A stretch of DNA of 64,000 nt from Nakamurella sp040546275 (GTDB taxonomy: Bacteria; Actinomycetota; Actinomycetes; Mycobacteriales; Nakamurellaceae): positions 1 through 64,000 of the forward strand of contig NZ_JBEPNO010000019.1 of NCBI RefSeq assembly GCF_040546275.1, given 5' to 3'. Shown piece after piece: positions 35,252 to 43,615 of this stretch. Position numbers and translations under genes: made by a program. Below the pieces are notes generated by a model. It was given only the letters and a program-made list of their open reading frames with translations, was not told the origin of the DNA and did no database searches. Positions within the stretch are counted from its first letter, which is position 1, and each line of letters opens with the position of its first letter.

Positions 35252-35559
35252 GGGCTTCCTCTTTTGCGCTAGACACAACTCAATTCGTACTACGCAACAG
35301 CTTCGAGCAGCGGCGGGGCAGTGTCAAGACGGCCGCGGGCGTTCGACCGACTCCGCCGCGGGGATCTGAGCGTGTCGGCCACGAATTGTTTCGACGCACG
35401 CAATCTGGCCGAAATCTCCGCCCGCAGAGCCTGGCGAGCAGTTCCTGTCGGGGCCCGCCCGTACTGTAGGTCTGCTGCCCGAAGTACTGGCCCCTTCAGT
35501 ACCGCCGGCCTCTGCACCGACCAGGACCGAAGCGCGCGAAGCTGAGAAGAGGAATCGCC
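35252..35559. other. Intergenic region between ferredoxin and ybaB genes
   Basis: This 308-bp gap carries the divergent promoters of the betaine island edge and of ybaB-recR. The operator pair at 35263-35298 is the only motif I can support. The rest shows no clear promoter boxes, hairpin or hidden gene. AGAAGAGGA at 35546-35554 is the ybaB SD region. Confidence 0.5.
35263..35298. promoter_or_regulatory. Tandem GTTGC-N7-GCAAC operators, ferredoxin promoter
   Basis: TTTGCGCTAGACACAAC (35263-35279) and AATTCGTACTACGCAAC (35282-35298) are weaker copies but keep the 19-bp spacing. They end 11 bases upstream of the GTG start of the ferredoxin gene, the same layout as at the dimethylglycine dehydrogenase gene. 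Confidence 0.55.
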
Positions 35560-36054
35560 ATGATGCCCGGTATGCCCGATCTGCAGGCCCTCCTGCGGCA
35601 GGCCCAGCAGATGCAGGCCGACATGGCCCAGGCGCAGGCCGATCTCCAGCTGTCCGAGGTAACCGGCCACGCCGGCGGCGGTCTGGTGGCCGCCACGGTG
35701 ACCGGTGACGGCCAGCTCAAGACCCTGACGATCGATCCGTCCGTCGTCGACCCGACCGATGTCGAGACGTTGGCGGATCTGATCGTGGCGGCCGTCCGTG
35801 ACGCGAGCCGCTCGGCCGCGGAGCTTGCCGAGCAGAAGATGGGCACCGTCGCCGGCGCGATGTCCGGCCCGGGTGCCTTCGACGGTCCCGGTGGGTTCGA
35901 TCTGTCCGCGTTCGGCCTGCCCGCGCTGGAGGGGCTGGCCGACGACGAGGACTACGACCCGGATGACGAAGCCGCTGACGATGACGATGACGATGTGGTC
36001 GACGACGACGTGCAGGACGGTCCGCCCCGAACCCTGCCTCCAGCAGGGGTCTGA
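35560..36054 (+). CDS. YbaB/EbfC nucleoid-associated protein with acidic tail
   Basis: This 164-residue protein has the YbaB core in its first 110 residues (DLQALLRQAQQMQADMAQAQ, VTGDGQLKTLTIDPSVVD), a small dimeric DNA-binding protein family. The usual length is about 100-120. The extra C-terminus is a run of Asp and Glu (EDYDPDDEAADDDDDD) ending in a Pro-rich stretch. It lies three bases before recR, the usual neighbour. The dnaX gene that often precedes this pair is not here. Confidence 0.92.
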   Translation: MMPGMPDLQALLRQAQQMQADMAQAQADLQLSEVTGHAGGGLVAATVTGDGQLKTLTIDPSVVDPTDVETLADLIVAAVRDASRSAAELAEQKMGTVAGAMSGPGAFDGPGGFDLSAFGLPALEGLADDEDYDPDDEAADDDDDDVVDDDVQDGPPRTLPPAGV

Positions 36055-36057
36055 TCG

Positions 36058-36660
36058 GTGTACGAAGGCCCCGTCCAGGACCTGATCGACGAGTTGGGCC
36101 GGCTGCCCGGCATCGGTCCGAAGTCCGCCCAGCGATTGGCGTTCCACCTGCTCACGGCGGATGGCTCGGACATCACCCGACTGCAGACGGCTCTGCAGCG
36201 GGTGAAGGACGAGGTCCGGTTCTGCACCGAGTGCGGGAACGTCGCCGAAGGCGACCTGTGTCGGATCTGCAGCGACCCGCGTCGCGACATCGGCCTCATC
36301 TGCGTGGTCGAGGAGCCGAAGGACGTGCCCGCCATCGAGCGCACCCGTGAGTTTCGCGGCCGCTATCACGTCCTCGGTGGCGCCATCTCACCGATCGACG
36401 GCATCGGTCCCGACCAACTGCGCATCGCCCCGCTGCTCCGGCGGATCGCCGAGCCGGGCGTCAGCGAGGTCATCCTGGCGACCGACCCGAACCTCGAGGG
36501 TGAAGCCACCGCGACCTACCTGATCAGGTTGCTGCGCACCTTTCCCGATCTGTCCGTCACCCGGCTGGCGAGCGGTCTACCCGTCGGTGGTGACCTCGAA
36601 TACGCCGACGAGGTCACCCTCGGGCGAGCCTTCTCCGGTCGTCGGTCCGTCGACGCCTGA
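36058..36660 (+). CDS. recR: Recombination mediator RecR
   Basis: This 200-residue protein helps load RecA at gaps with RecO. It has the helix-hairpin-helix LGRLPGIGPKSAQRLAFHLL, the four-Cys zinc motif (CTECGNVAEGDLCRIC), and a Toprim domain (ICVVEEPKDVPAIERT, HVLGGAISPIDGIGPDQLRI). Length is standard. The GTG start follows ybaB by three bases. Confidence 0.97.
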   Translation: MYEGPVQDLIDELGRLPGIGPKSAQRLAFHLLTADGSDITRLQTALQRVKDEVRFCTECGNVAEGDLCRICSDPRRDIGLICVVEEPKDVPAIERTREFRGRYHVLGGAISPIDGIGPDQLRIAPLLRRIAEPGVSEVILATDPNLEGEATATYLIRLLRTFPDLSVTRLASGLPVGGDLEYADEVTLGRAFSGRRSVDA

Positions 36661-37031
36661 GCCCGGCCGCCGAGCAGACCAGCAAGTCTTGCCGCCGACA
36701 GCCAGCCGAAGCGGACATTCTCCTGCCGTCCAGTCGTCAGGCCGCCAGGCTTGTGCTCGCGACGAACCTTGCGGCATAGCTGGGCTTTTGCCGGTTTCCA
36801 TTGTGTATCGAATGTAACGATGCAATCACGGCGCTAGGAGTGTCACAGCATCACGCATACGGTTCGCAGATCAATCGAGCCGCCGCGGCTACTGGTTGAG
36901 GGCTGTCCTCGAAACGGCTCTGGCGCCAAGACAGGGAGTCCGGCACCGTCGGATCGGCAGCATCGATCATTTTCGACATCAGGTCGGCTGCACAGGCAGC
37001 GGGCCAATCCATCACCTGGAGGTTGGCAAGC
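36661..37031. other. Intergenic region before the peptide-type transporter
   Basis: This 371-bp gap separates recR from the transporter operon. TGTAACGAT near 36812 could be part of a -10 region, but I cannot pair it with a -35 box. GGAGG at 37018-37022 is the SD site of the next gene. I see no RNA gene or repeat in it. Confidence 0.4.
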
Positions 37032-38846
37032 GTGAGACGATCCAATTTGATCGGGCTGGGGTTGGCCCTCACCGCAGCAGTGACGCTGGCCAGTTGTGCC
37101 AGCTCGAACCGTGGGGCCACCACCACCGCCCCGACGACGCCCCCGACCAGCAGCGGCGGCGGAGCGGCGAGCAGTGTGCCCGCGACCGCCGCTCCCAGCA
37201 GTGGTGGTGCCGTCAGCAGTGGTGGAGCCGCCAGCAGCGCGCCCGTGAGCGGTGGCGCCGGCGGCGGACCCACCGATCCGAACGGAACCTTCGTGTTCGG
37301 TGCGGCCGGTGCCCCCAGCATGTTCGATCCCCTCTACGCCACCGACGGTGAGACGTTCCGCGTCACCCGGCAGATGACGGAGGGCCTGATCCAGTTCAAG
37401 CCAGGAACCGCTGACGTCGAACCGGCGCTGTCCGATTCCTGGACGCAGTCGTCCGACGGTCTGGTGTGGACGTTCAAGATCCGTCAGGGAGTGAAGTTCA
37501 CCGACGGGACCGCTCTGGACGCCGCGGCCGTCTGCTACAACTACGATCGCATGTTCTCCCAGACCGGCGCCGGTGCAACGCTTGCGCAGTACTGGTCGGA
37601 CAACTTCGGTGGCTTCAAGGGGCAGAAGGACGACGCCGGCAAGGTCATCCCCAGCCTCTACAAGTCCTGCGTGGCCAAGGACGCCGCCTCAGCGGTGGTG
37701 ACCATCTCCAGGTCGACCTCGAAGTTCCCGGCCATCCTGGGTCTGCCGTCCTTCTCGATCCAGTCGCCGGCCGCGTTGAAGCAGTACAGCGCCGATTCGG
37801 TCAAGGCCGACGGCGACAGCTTCATCTACCCGGCCTACGCCCTGTCGCACCCGACCGGGACCGGTCCGTTCAAGTTCTCGAAGTACGACAAGACCAACAA
37901 CACGGTCGAACTCGTCCGCAACGACGGCTACTGGGGTGCCAAGGCGAAGGTCGCCAAGCTGATCTTCCAGATCATTCCGGACGAGACCGCGCGGAAGCAG
38001 GCGCTGCAGGCCGGCACCATCGACGGCTACGACCTGCCGAACCCGGCCGACTGGGATGCCCTGACGAAGGCCGGCTTCAATGTCGCGGTCCGCCCGGCGT
38101 TCAACGTGCTGTACCTGGGTATCGACCAGAAGAACAATCCCAAGCTGGCCGATCTGAAGGTCCGTCAGGCGATCGCCTACGCCTTGAACCGCAAGCAGTT
38201 CGTCGACTCCCAGCTTCCCGCAGGGGCCGAGGTCGCGCTCAACTTCTACCCGAAGACCGTTGACGGCTGGACCGACGCCGTGCAGAAGTACGACTACGAC
38301 CCGGCCAAGGCGAAGGCCCTGCTGGCCGAGGCCGGCGCCTCCAACCTGACGCTCAATTTCTGGTGGCCGACGGAGGTCTCGCGGCCGTACATGCCAGACC
38401 CCAAGAGCGTCTTCACGGCCTTCAAGGCGGACCTGGAAGCGGTGGGCATCAAGATCACCGAGACCTCGAAGCCGTGGAACGGTGGATACCTCGACGGTGT
38501 CGACGCCACCAAGCCAGATCTGTTCCTGCTCGGCTGGACCGGCGACTACAACACCCCGGACAACTTCCTCGGGTCGTTCTTCTCCGACTCGAAGAACCGC
38601 TTCTACACCGCGGCCTCGTCCTGGGGAACCACGTTCTCCACCGAATTGGCAACTGCCGACTCGGAGCCGGACAAGGCCAAGCGTGACGCCATGTATGTCG
38701 CGCTGAACAAGAAGATCATGTCCGACTACCTCCCGGCGATCCCGATCTCGCACTCGCCGCCGGCGCTGGTCATCGCCAGCGACGTCAAGGGTCTGATCCC
38801 GAGCCCGCTGACCGACGAGAGGTTCGCCTCGGTCTACAAGGGCTGA
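37032..38846 (+). CDS. ABC transporter substrate-binding lipoprotein, peptide/opine family
   Basis: This 604-residue family 5 solute-binding protein has a lipobox LTLASC near residue 20. A Ser/Gly/Ala-rich linker with repeats of SSGGAASS follows, and then the binding domain (EGLIQFKPGTADVEPALSDSW, VWTFKIRQGVKFTDGTALDAAAV). It binds di- or oligopeptides, nickel or similar ligands; which one cannot be told. I chose GTG 37032, 9 bases after GGAGG. It heads a five-gene transporter operon, but a strong stem-loop separates it from the first permease. Confidence 0.9.
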   Translation: MRRSNLIGLGLALTAAVTLASCASSNRGATTTAPTTPPTSSGGGAASSVPATAAPSSGGAVSSGGAASSAPVSGGAGGGPTDPNGTFVFGAAGAPSMFDPLYATDGETFRVTRQMTEGLIQFKPGTADVEPALSDSWTQSSDGLVWTFKIRQGVKFTDGTALDAAAVCYNYDRMFSQTGAGATLAQYWSDNFGGFKGQKDDAGKVIPSLYKSCVAKDAASAVVTISRSTSKFPAILGLPSFSIQSPAALKQYSADSVKADGDSFIYPAYALSHPTGTGPFKFSKYDKTNNTVELVRNDGYWGAKAKVAKLIFQIIPDETARKQALQAGTIDGYDLPNPADWDALTKAGFNVAVRPAFNVLYLGIDQKNNPKLADLKVRQAIAYALNRKQFVDSQLPAGAEVALNFYPKTVDGWTDAVQKYDYDPAKAKALLAEAGASNLTLNFWWPTEVSRPYMPDPKSVFTAFKADLEAVGIKITETSKPWNGGYLDGVDATKPDLFLLGWTGDYNTPDNFLGSFFSDSKNRFYTAASSWGTTFSTELATADSEPDKAKRDAMYVALNKKIMSDYLPAIPISHSPPALVIASDVKGLIPSPLTDERFASVYKG

Positions 38847-38866
38847 TCGTCTTCGTTGTCCAGAAT

Positions 38867-38906
38867 CCGGTGGCAGCCGTCCTTCTCGTTGGGCGGCTGC
38901 CACCGG
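38867..38906 (+). terminator. 13-bp stem-loop between binding protein and permease genes
   Basis: Perfect arms CCGGTGGCAGCCG (38867-38879) and CGGCTGCCACCGG (38894-38906) flank a 14-base loop. It begins 20 bases past the binding protein stop. Such structures often let the binding protein be made in excess over the membrane subunits by partial termination or 3' end protection. Confidence 0.7.
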
Positions 38907-39008
38907 GGGCCATTGGCCGGCTGTGCCCGTGCGTAGCCGGAGTCGACGATCGGGGATTTGGCACATGTCGGGAGATGACTCTCTTGAGCTTCAGCACACG
39001 GTGAGGCA

Positions 39009-39055
39009 CGACGCATGTTGAGACACAGCGCATGTTGAGGGCTGGCGCATGTTGA
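39009..39055 (+). repeat. 17-bp triplicated start-codon region
   Basis: GCGCATGTTGAG occurs at 17-base intervals with ATG at 39015, 39032 and 39049; the first copy has ACGC instead of GCGC. Only the third ATG opens the permease gene. The first two open 7-codon frames (MLRHSAC, MLRAGAC), each closed by a TGA made from the next copy. The second copy supplies TTGAGGG as the only SD-like sequence for the real start. Confidence 0.75.
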
Positions 39056-40059
39056 GATACACGGTCCGGCGACTGCTGCAACTGGTGCTGGTCATGCTGG
39101 TCCTGTCGTTCCTGTTGTTCATCTGGCTCCGCAGCCTGCCCGGTGGGACCGTGTCCGCCATCCTCGGCGAGCGGGCCACGCCGGCCAAACGCGCCGAACT
39201 GAATGCCGTGCTCGGGCTGGACCAGCCGGTCGTCGTGCAGTACGTCAAGTTCCTGGGGCGGGTCCTGCACGGCAATTTCGGTTCCTCCACAGCCGTCTCT
39301 CCCGGATCGACAGCGCTGCAGGTGTTCGGCGACCGTTTCCCGGCTACGGTAGAACTCGCGTTCGGCGCCATGCTCTTCGCGCTCGTCTTCGGCATTCCGC
39401 TCGGTTACATCGCCGCCCGCCGGCGCGGCGGATGGCTGGACAACGCCGGCATGGTCACGTCGCTGCTCGGCATCGCGGTTCCGGTGTTCTTCCTGGCCTT
39501 CCTGCTCAAGTTCATCTTCGCCGTCAAACTCGGCTGGCTCCCGCCGACCGGACGTCAGGCGGTGAACATCGACGCCACCAGGGTGACCGGCTTCTTCGTC
39601 CTGGACGGCCTGCTCACGCGCGAGTACGACGCGTCCTGGGATGCGGTCAAACACCTGATCCTGCCGTCGATCACGCTCGGCACCATTCCGTTTGCGGTGA
39701 TCTTCCGGATCACCAGGTCCTCCGTCCTCGAGGTGTTGAACGAGGACTTCATCCGGACCGCGGAGGCGAAAGGCCTGACCAACCGGGTGATCCGGGGTAG
39801 GCACATCCTGCGCAACGCGTTGCTGCCGGTGGTGACCGTGACCGGTCTCCAGGTCGGTGCGCTGCTGGCCGGGGCCGTGCTGACCGAGAAGGTCTTCGGC
39901 TACCCGGGTCTCGGGGAGGCCACCGCCATTGCGTTCACGCAGAAGGACTATCCGGTGTTGCAGGTGCTGATCCTCGCCTCCGCCGCGACCTACGTCATCG
40001 TCAACATGCTCGTCGATCTGAGCTATGCCGTGATCGACCCGAGAATCAGGACGAGGTGA
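39049..40059 (+). CDS. ABC transporter permease, DppB type
   Basis: This 336-residue membrane protein begins MLRYTVRRLLQLVLVMLVLS, the usual DppB start, and has an EAA loop (EDFIRTAEAKGLTNRVIRGRHILRNALLP) near residue 235. Six membrane segments are expected. With the next gene it forms the pore for the peptide-type transporter. The start lies in a triplicated 17-bp region. Confidence 0.92.
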   Translation: MLRYTVRRLLQLVLVMLVLSFLLFIWLRSLPGGTVSAILGERATPAKRAELNAVLGLDQPVVVQYVKFLGRVLHGNFGSSTAVSPGSTALQVFGDRFPATVELAFGAMLFALVFGIPLGYIAARRRGGWLDNAGMVTSLLGIAVPVFFLAFLLKFIFAVKLGWLPPTGRQAVNIDATRVTGFFVLDGLLTREYDASWDAVKHLILPSITLGTIPFAVIFRITRSSVLEVLNEDFIRTAEAKGLTNRVIRGRHILRNALLPVVTVTGLQVGALLAGAVLTEKVFGYPGLGEATAIAFTQKDYPVLQVLILASAATYVIVNMLVDLSYAVIDPRIRTR

Positions 40060-40066
40060 GATCCGC

Positions 40067-41053
40067 GTGACCAACAGCGATATCCTTGCCACCGAAACCG
40101 GCGATGCCGGCCCACCCCGCCGCTGGGGCGGCTGGCGCAAGGGCCGGATCGACGGACTGGCCGCGTCTGCCGCCGACGACGGCGGTGTCTCGCTCTGGCA
40201 GGACGCCTGGCGCCGCCTGCGGATCACCCCGGTCTTCTGGATCGGTGCGGTGATCATCGGACTCTTCGTGATCCTGGCCATCATCGCCCCGTGGATCGCG
40301 CCGCAGGATCCGGCGGCGCAACTGCTCATCGGGCAGACGTCCCGGGCCCGGAACCAGATCGCCCCCGCCCAGCCAGGTTTCCTGCTCGGGGGAGACACCT
40401 ACGGTCGGGACCTGTTCTCCCGCTTGGTTCTCGGTAGCCGGCAAACGCTGCTGGTCGGCGTCTTCGCCACCCTCATCGGGTTGACCGGAGGGCTGATCCT
40501 GGGCTTGCTGGCCGGTGCCTTCGGCGGCTGGGTGGACACCGTCGTCATGCGGATCGTCGACGTGATGTTGTCCATTCCCTCTCTGCTGCTGGCCATCTCG
40601 ATCGCCGTGCTGTTCACGAACCCGAACCTGACCACGGTGATCATCGCGGTCTCGGTGGTGCAGATCCCGGTCTTCGCGCGCCTGCTGAGAGGCCAGATGC
40701 TGGCGCAACGCGATTCCGACCACGTGCTGGCGGCTCGATCCCTCGGCGTCCGCCGCGCCCCCATCGTCTTCAAGCACATGCTGCCGAACTCGATCTCGCC
40801 GGTGATCGTGCAGGCCACGCTGGTGGTCGCCACCTCCATCATCGATGCGGCTGCCCTGTCCTTCCTCGGCCTGGGATCGCAGGACGCCGGCACCCCGGAA
40901 TGGGGACAGATGCTCGGGGAGGCGCAGGATCGCATCGACTCCCATCCGGGCCTCGCCTTCTGGCCGGCCGGTGCCATCGTGGTGGTGTCGCTCGGATTCA
41001 CGTTGCTCGGGGAATCTCTCCGCGAGGCCATCGACCCGAAGAACCGGAGGTGA
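40067..41053 (+). CDS. ABC transporter permease, DppC type
   Basis: This 328-residue protein has the longer cytoplasmic N-terminus of DppC proteins and the segment GTDTYGRDLFSRL-like GGDTYGRDLFSRLVLGSR. The EAA loop is DHVLAARSLGVRRAPIVFKHMLPN near residue 220. The GTG start is 7 bases past the previous stop, and the next gene follows after 2 bases. Confidence 0.92.
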   Translation: MTNSDILATETGDAGPPRRWGGWRKGRIDGLAASAADDGGVSLWQDAWRRLRITPVFWIGAVIIGLFVILAIIAPWIAPQDPAAQLLIGQTSRARNQIAPAQPGFLLGGDTYGRDLFSRLVLGSRQTLLVGVFATLIGLTGGLILGLLAGAFGGWVDTVVMRIVDVMLSIPSLLLAISIAVLFTNPNLTTVIIAVSVVQIPVFARLLRGQMLAQRDSDHVLAARSLGVRRAPIVFKHMLPNSISPVIVQATLVVATSIIDAAALSFLGLGSQDAGTPEWGQMLGEAQDRIDSHPGLAFWPAGAIVVVSLGFTLLGESLREAIDPKNRR

Positions 41054-41055
41054 CC

Positions 41056-42048
41056 ATGTCCCTGCTCACGGTGTCGGACCTGAGTGTCGAATTCACCAGG
41101 CGTGGCGTCGCCCCGTTCAAGGCGGTCGACAAGGTCAGTTTCGAGGTGAGCCCCGGTCGCACGATCGGTTTGGTCGGCGAGTCCGGTTGCGGCAAGTCGG
41201 TCACGTCGCTGGCGATCATGCGACTGCTGGCGTCCCGCGGTTCGACGGTGACGGGCAATGTGGTGTTCGAGGGCACCGACCTGCTGAAACTGAGCCGTTC
41301 GGCAATGCGGGACCGCCGCGGTCGCGATCTGGCGATGATCTTCCAGGACCCGCTGTCCAGTCTGAATCCGGTGATCTCCATCGGGCTGCAGGTAGCCGAG
41401 GTCCTGGTGAGACACCGCGGCATGAAGCGCGGTGCGGCCATGCGGGAGGCGGTCGAGCTGCTCGACCAGGTCGGGATCCCCGACCCGGGACGGCGAATCG
41501 GCGAGTACCCGCACCAGTTGTCCGGCGGCATGCGTCAGCGCGCCTTGATCGCGATGGCGCTGGCCTGCCGGCCCCGGCTGCTCATCGCCGACGAACCGAC
41601 GACCGCCCTCGACGTGACGATCCAGGCCCAGATCCTGATGCTGCTGAAGTCCCTGGTGACCGATCACGGCACCGCGATGATCCTGATCACCCACGATCTC
41701 GGGGTGGTCGCGGGGCTGTGCGACGAGGTCAACGTCCTCTACGCCGGGCGCGTGGTGGAGCGCTCCGGGCGGCACGAACTGTTCGCGGCCCCGGGACATC
41801 CGTACACGAACGGCCTGCTCGCCTCGATTCCCCGATTGGACACGGGCGGCGGGCGACTGATCCCGATCCCCGGTTCGGTGTCCGACAACATCCCGTGGAC
41901 CGACGGCTGTGCCTTCGCGCCCCGGTGCTCCCAGCCGGTGGACGCCTGCCGTCAGGTGTCGCCCGACCTGGTCGGTCCCGACCACCACCTGCTGCGCTGC
42001 CACCACCCGGTGGCCCAGCCGTCGCGGCAGGAGGTGGTGTCCGGATGA
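41056..42048 (+). CDS. ABC transporter ATP-binding protein, DppD type
   Basis: This 330-residue ATPase has Walker A GESGCGKSVT, signature LSGGMRQRALIAMAL, Walker B LLIADEPTTALDVT and the C-terminal oligopeptide-transporter segment CAFAPRCSQPVDACRQ, whose Cys residues resemble the iron-sulfur site of this family. I chose ATG 41056 because GGAGGTGACC precedes it. It overlaps the next gene by 4 bases. Confidence 0.93.
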   Translation: MSLLTVSDLSVEFTRRGVAPFKAVDKVSFEVSPGRTIGLVGESGCGKSVTSLAIMRLLASRGSTVTGNVVFEGTDLLKLSRSAMRDRRGRDLAMIFQDPLSSLNPVISIGLQVAEVLVRHRGMKRGAAMREAVELLDQVGIPDPGRRIGEYPHQLSGGMRQRALIAMALACRPRLLIADEPTTALDVTIQAQILMLLKSLVTDHGTAMILITHDLGVVAGLCDEVNVLYAGRVVERSGRHELFAAPGHPYTNGLLASIPRLDTGGGRLIPIPGSVSDNIPWTDGCAFAPRCSQPVDACRQVSPDLVGPDHHLLRCHHPVAQPSRQEVVSG

Positions 42049-43166
42049 GCGGCAGGACAGGGACGAGCGCGAACACCGGAACGAGCGGAAAGACGAGGAT
42101 GACCGGCCGGGAGACGACGACGAAGGCGGGGATGGGCGAGGTCCTGCTGGACGTCAGGGATCTCAAGGTCCACTTCCCGATCAAGCGGGGCGTGCTGTTC
42201 GACCGGACCATCGGGTACGTCTACGCCGTCGACGGTGTCTCGTTGACGGTGAACCGCGGCCAGACCTACGGTCTCGTCGGTGAATCCGGTTGCGGCAAGT
42301 CAACTCTCGGTCGTGGCATCCTGCGGCTCGTCGACCTGACGTCGGGCTCGGTTCTCTTCGACGGCCAGGACATCGCCACCCTCGCCACCCAGGAACTCCG
42401 CCGGGCGCGACGGCGGATGCAGATGGTGTTCCAGGACCCGCTGTCCAGTCTCGACCCGCGGCAGTCCGTCCGCTCGATCCTCGAGGAGGGGATGAAGGCG
42501 CACGGGCTGGCGACGTCGGCCACTCAGGTCGGGGCGCGGCTGCGCGAACTGCTCACCGCGGTCGGCCTGCCCACCAGTGCCCTGCGGAAGTACCCGCACG
42601 AGTTCTCGGGCGGGCAGCGGCAGCGTATCGGGGTGGCGCGGGCGCTGACCGTCAACCCCGATCTGATCGTCGCGGACGAGCCGGTGTCTGCGTTGGACGT
42701 CTCGGTGCAGGCCCAGGTGGTCAACCTGCTGTCCGATCTGCAGGAGCAGATGGGGCTGACGTACATCGTCATCGCCCACGACCTTGCGGTGGTGCGGCAC
42801 ATCTCCGATCGGGTGGGCGTGATGTACCTCGGTTCACTCGTCGAGGAGAGCGACTCCGAGCTGCTCTACGAGAACCCGCTGCACCCGTACAGCCGCGCAC
42901 TGCTCTCTGCCGTCCCGGTGCCCGACCCGGTGGTCGAGGACACCCGCGAGCGGATCCTGCTGAAGGGCGATCTGCCGTCCCCGGCCAATCCGCCGTCGGG
43001 CTGCCGGTTCCACACGCGATGCCCCTGGCGGCAGCCGACCCGGTGCGACACCGAACGCCCGGAACTCCTCGAGTTCAGCCCCGGGCACCGCGTGGCCTGC
43101 CATTACGTCGCCGACATCGCCTCTGGCCAGCTCCAGCCGCACGAGGTGTCGACCGCCGTCGTCTGA
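42045..43166 (+). CDS. ABC transporter ATP-binding protein, DppF type
   Basis: This 373-residue ATPase carries Walker A GESGCGKSTL, signature FSGGQRQRIGVARAL, Walker B LIVADEPVSALDVS and the tail CRFHTRCPWRQPTRC. The first 30 residues are a Thr/Gly/Lys-rich extension (TGTSANTGTSGKTR) not seen in typical DppF, so the true start might be the later ATG of MGEVLLDV. The ATGA overlap with the previous gene supports the longer form. Confidence 0.92.
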   Translation: MSGRTGTSANTGTSGKTRMTGRETTTKAGMGEVLLDVRDLKVHFPIKRGVLFDRTIGYVYAVDGVSLTVNRGQTYGLVGESGCGKSTLGRGILRLVDLTSGSVLFDGQDIATLATQELRRARRRMQMVFQDPLSSLDPRQSVRSILEEGMKAHGLATSATQVGARLRELLTAVGLPTSALRKYPHEFSGGQRQRIGVARALTVNPDLIVADEPVSALDVSVQAQVVNLLSDLQEQMGLTYIVIAHDLAVVRHISDRVGVMYLGSLVEESDSELLYENPLHPYSRALLSAVPVPDPVVEDTRERILLKGDLPSPANPPSGCRFHTRCPWRQPTRCDTERPELLEFSPGHRVACHYVADIASGQLQPHEVSTAVV

Positions 43167-43186
43167 GCTTTCGTGCGTTGATTGGC

Positions 43187-43393
43187 TCAGACCAGCCGGA
43201 CGCTGATTCCCTCGAGCGTGATGACGTCGCCTCGATGGAGCTGGCGGCCGCGGCGCATCTCGACCTCGTCGTTGACGGTCACCAGGCCGTCCTCGAGGAT
43301 GGGCCGGACGTCGGCGCCGTTGTCCACCGCGCCGGCCAGCTTGAGCAGTTGGCCGAGCCGGATCATGTCGCCGGTGATTCCGATGTCGTGCAT
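43187..43393 (-). CDS. S4-domain RNA-binding protein
   Basis: This 68-residue protein is essentially one S4 domain (MIRLGQLLKLAGAVDNGADVRPILEDGLVTVNDEVEMRRGRQLHRGD), like the YaaA/YbcJ group that binds structured RNA. I chose the ATG at 43393, giving MHDIGITGDMIRLGQ; a longer reading begins at 43411. It converges with the transporter operon, 20 bases apart. Confidence 0.88.
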   Translation of the reverse strand: MHDIGITGDMIRLGQLLKLAGAVDNGADVRPILEDGLVTVNDEVEMRRGRQLHRGDVITLEGISVRLV

Positions 43394-43467
43394 CGGCCCA
43401 TCATCCCGCACGGTCGGATGGTCCGGTTGCAGGCCAGCGCTGGTCCGATCCCCAGCCGGCGACGCTT

Positions 43468-43511
43468 GCGTCCTGCGAAGTGCTCGCTATAGCGAGCACT
43501 TTGCAGGACGC
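43468..43511. repeat. 44-bp palindrome, family P copy 2
   Basis: The arms match copy 1 except for one G opposite T. The core is CGCTATAGCG. Flanking bases (GCTTGCGTCC on the left) show this copy is inverted relative to copies 1, 3 and 4. It runs straight into a 19-bp tandem array and lies 105 bases past the acyl-CoA ligase stop. Confidence 0.85.
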
Positions 43512-43604
43512 TATCGCCACGTCGCATCGCTATCGCCACGTCGCATCGCTATCGCCACGTCGCATCGCTATCGCCACGTCGCATCGCAAGCGCTACGTCG
43601 CATC
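43510..43604. repeat. 19-bp tandem array, five units
   Basis: Four identical units GCTATCGCCACGTCGCATC are followed by one changed unit, GCAAGCGCTACGTCGCATC. The array shares its first bases with the end of the palindrome. There are no spacers and no cas genes, so it is not a CRISPR array. It lies between the S4 gene start and the ligase gene end. Confidence 0.9.
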
Positions 43605-43615
43605 GGCCGGTGGGT

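Noticed and set aside
40845..42044. Upstream extension of the DppF frame to 773 codons
   Set aside because: It runs through the DppC and DppD genes in another frame. The 4-base overlap start at 42045 is well supported.
43510..43604. Regular 19-bp repeats considered as a CRISPR array
   Set aside because: The units are directly adjacent with no spacers, are too short, and no cas gene is nearby.
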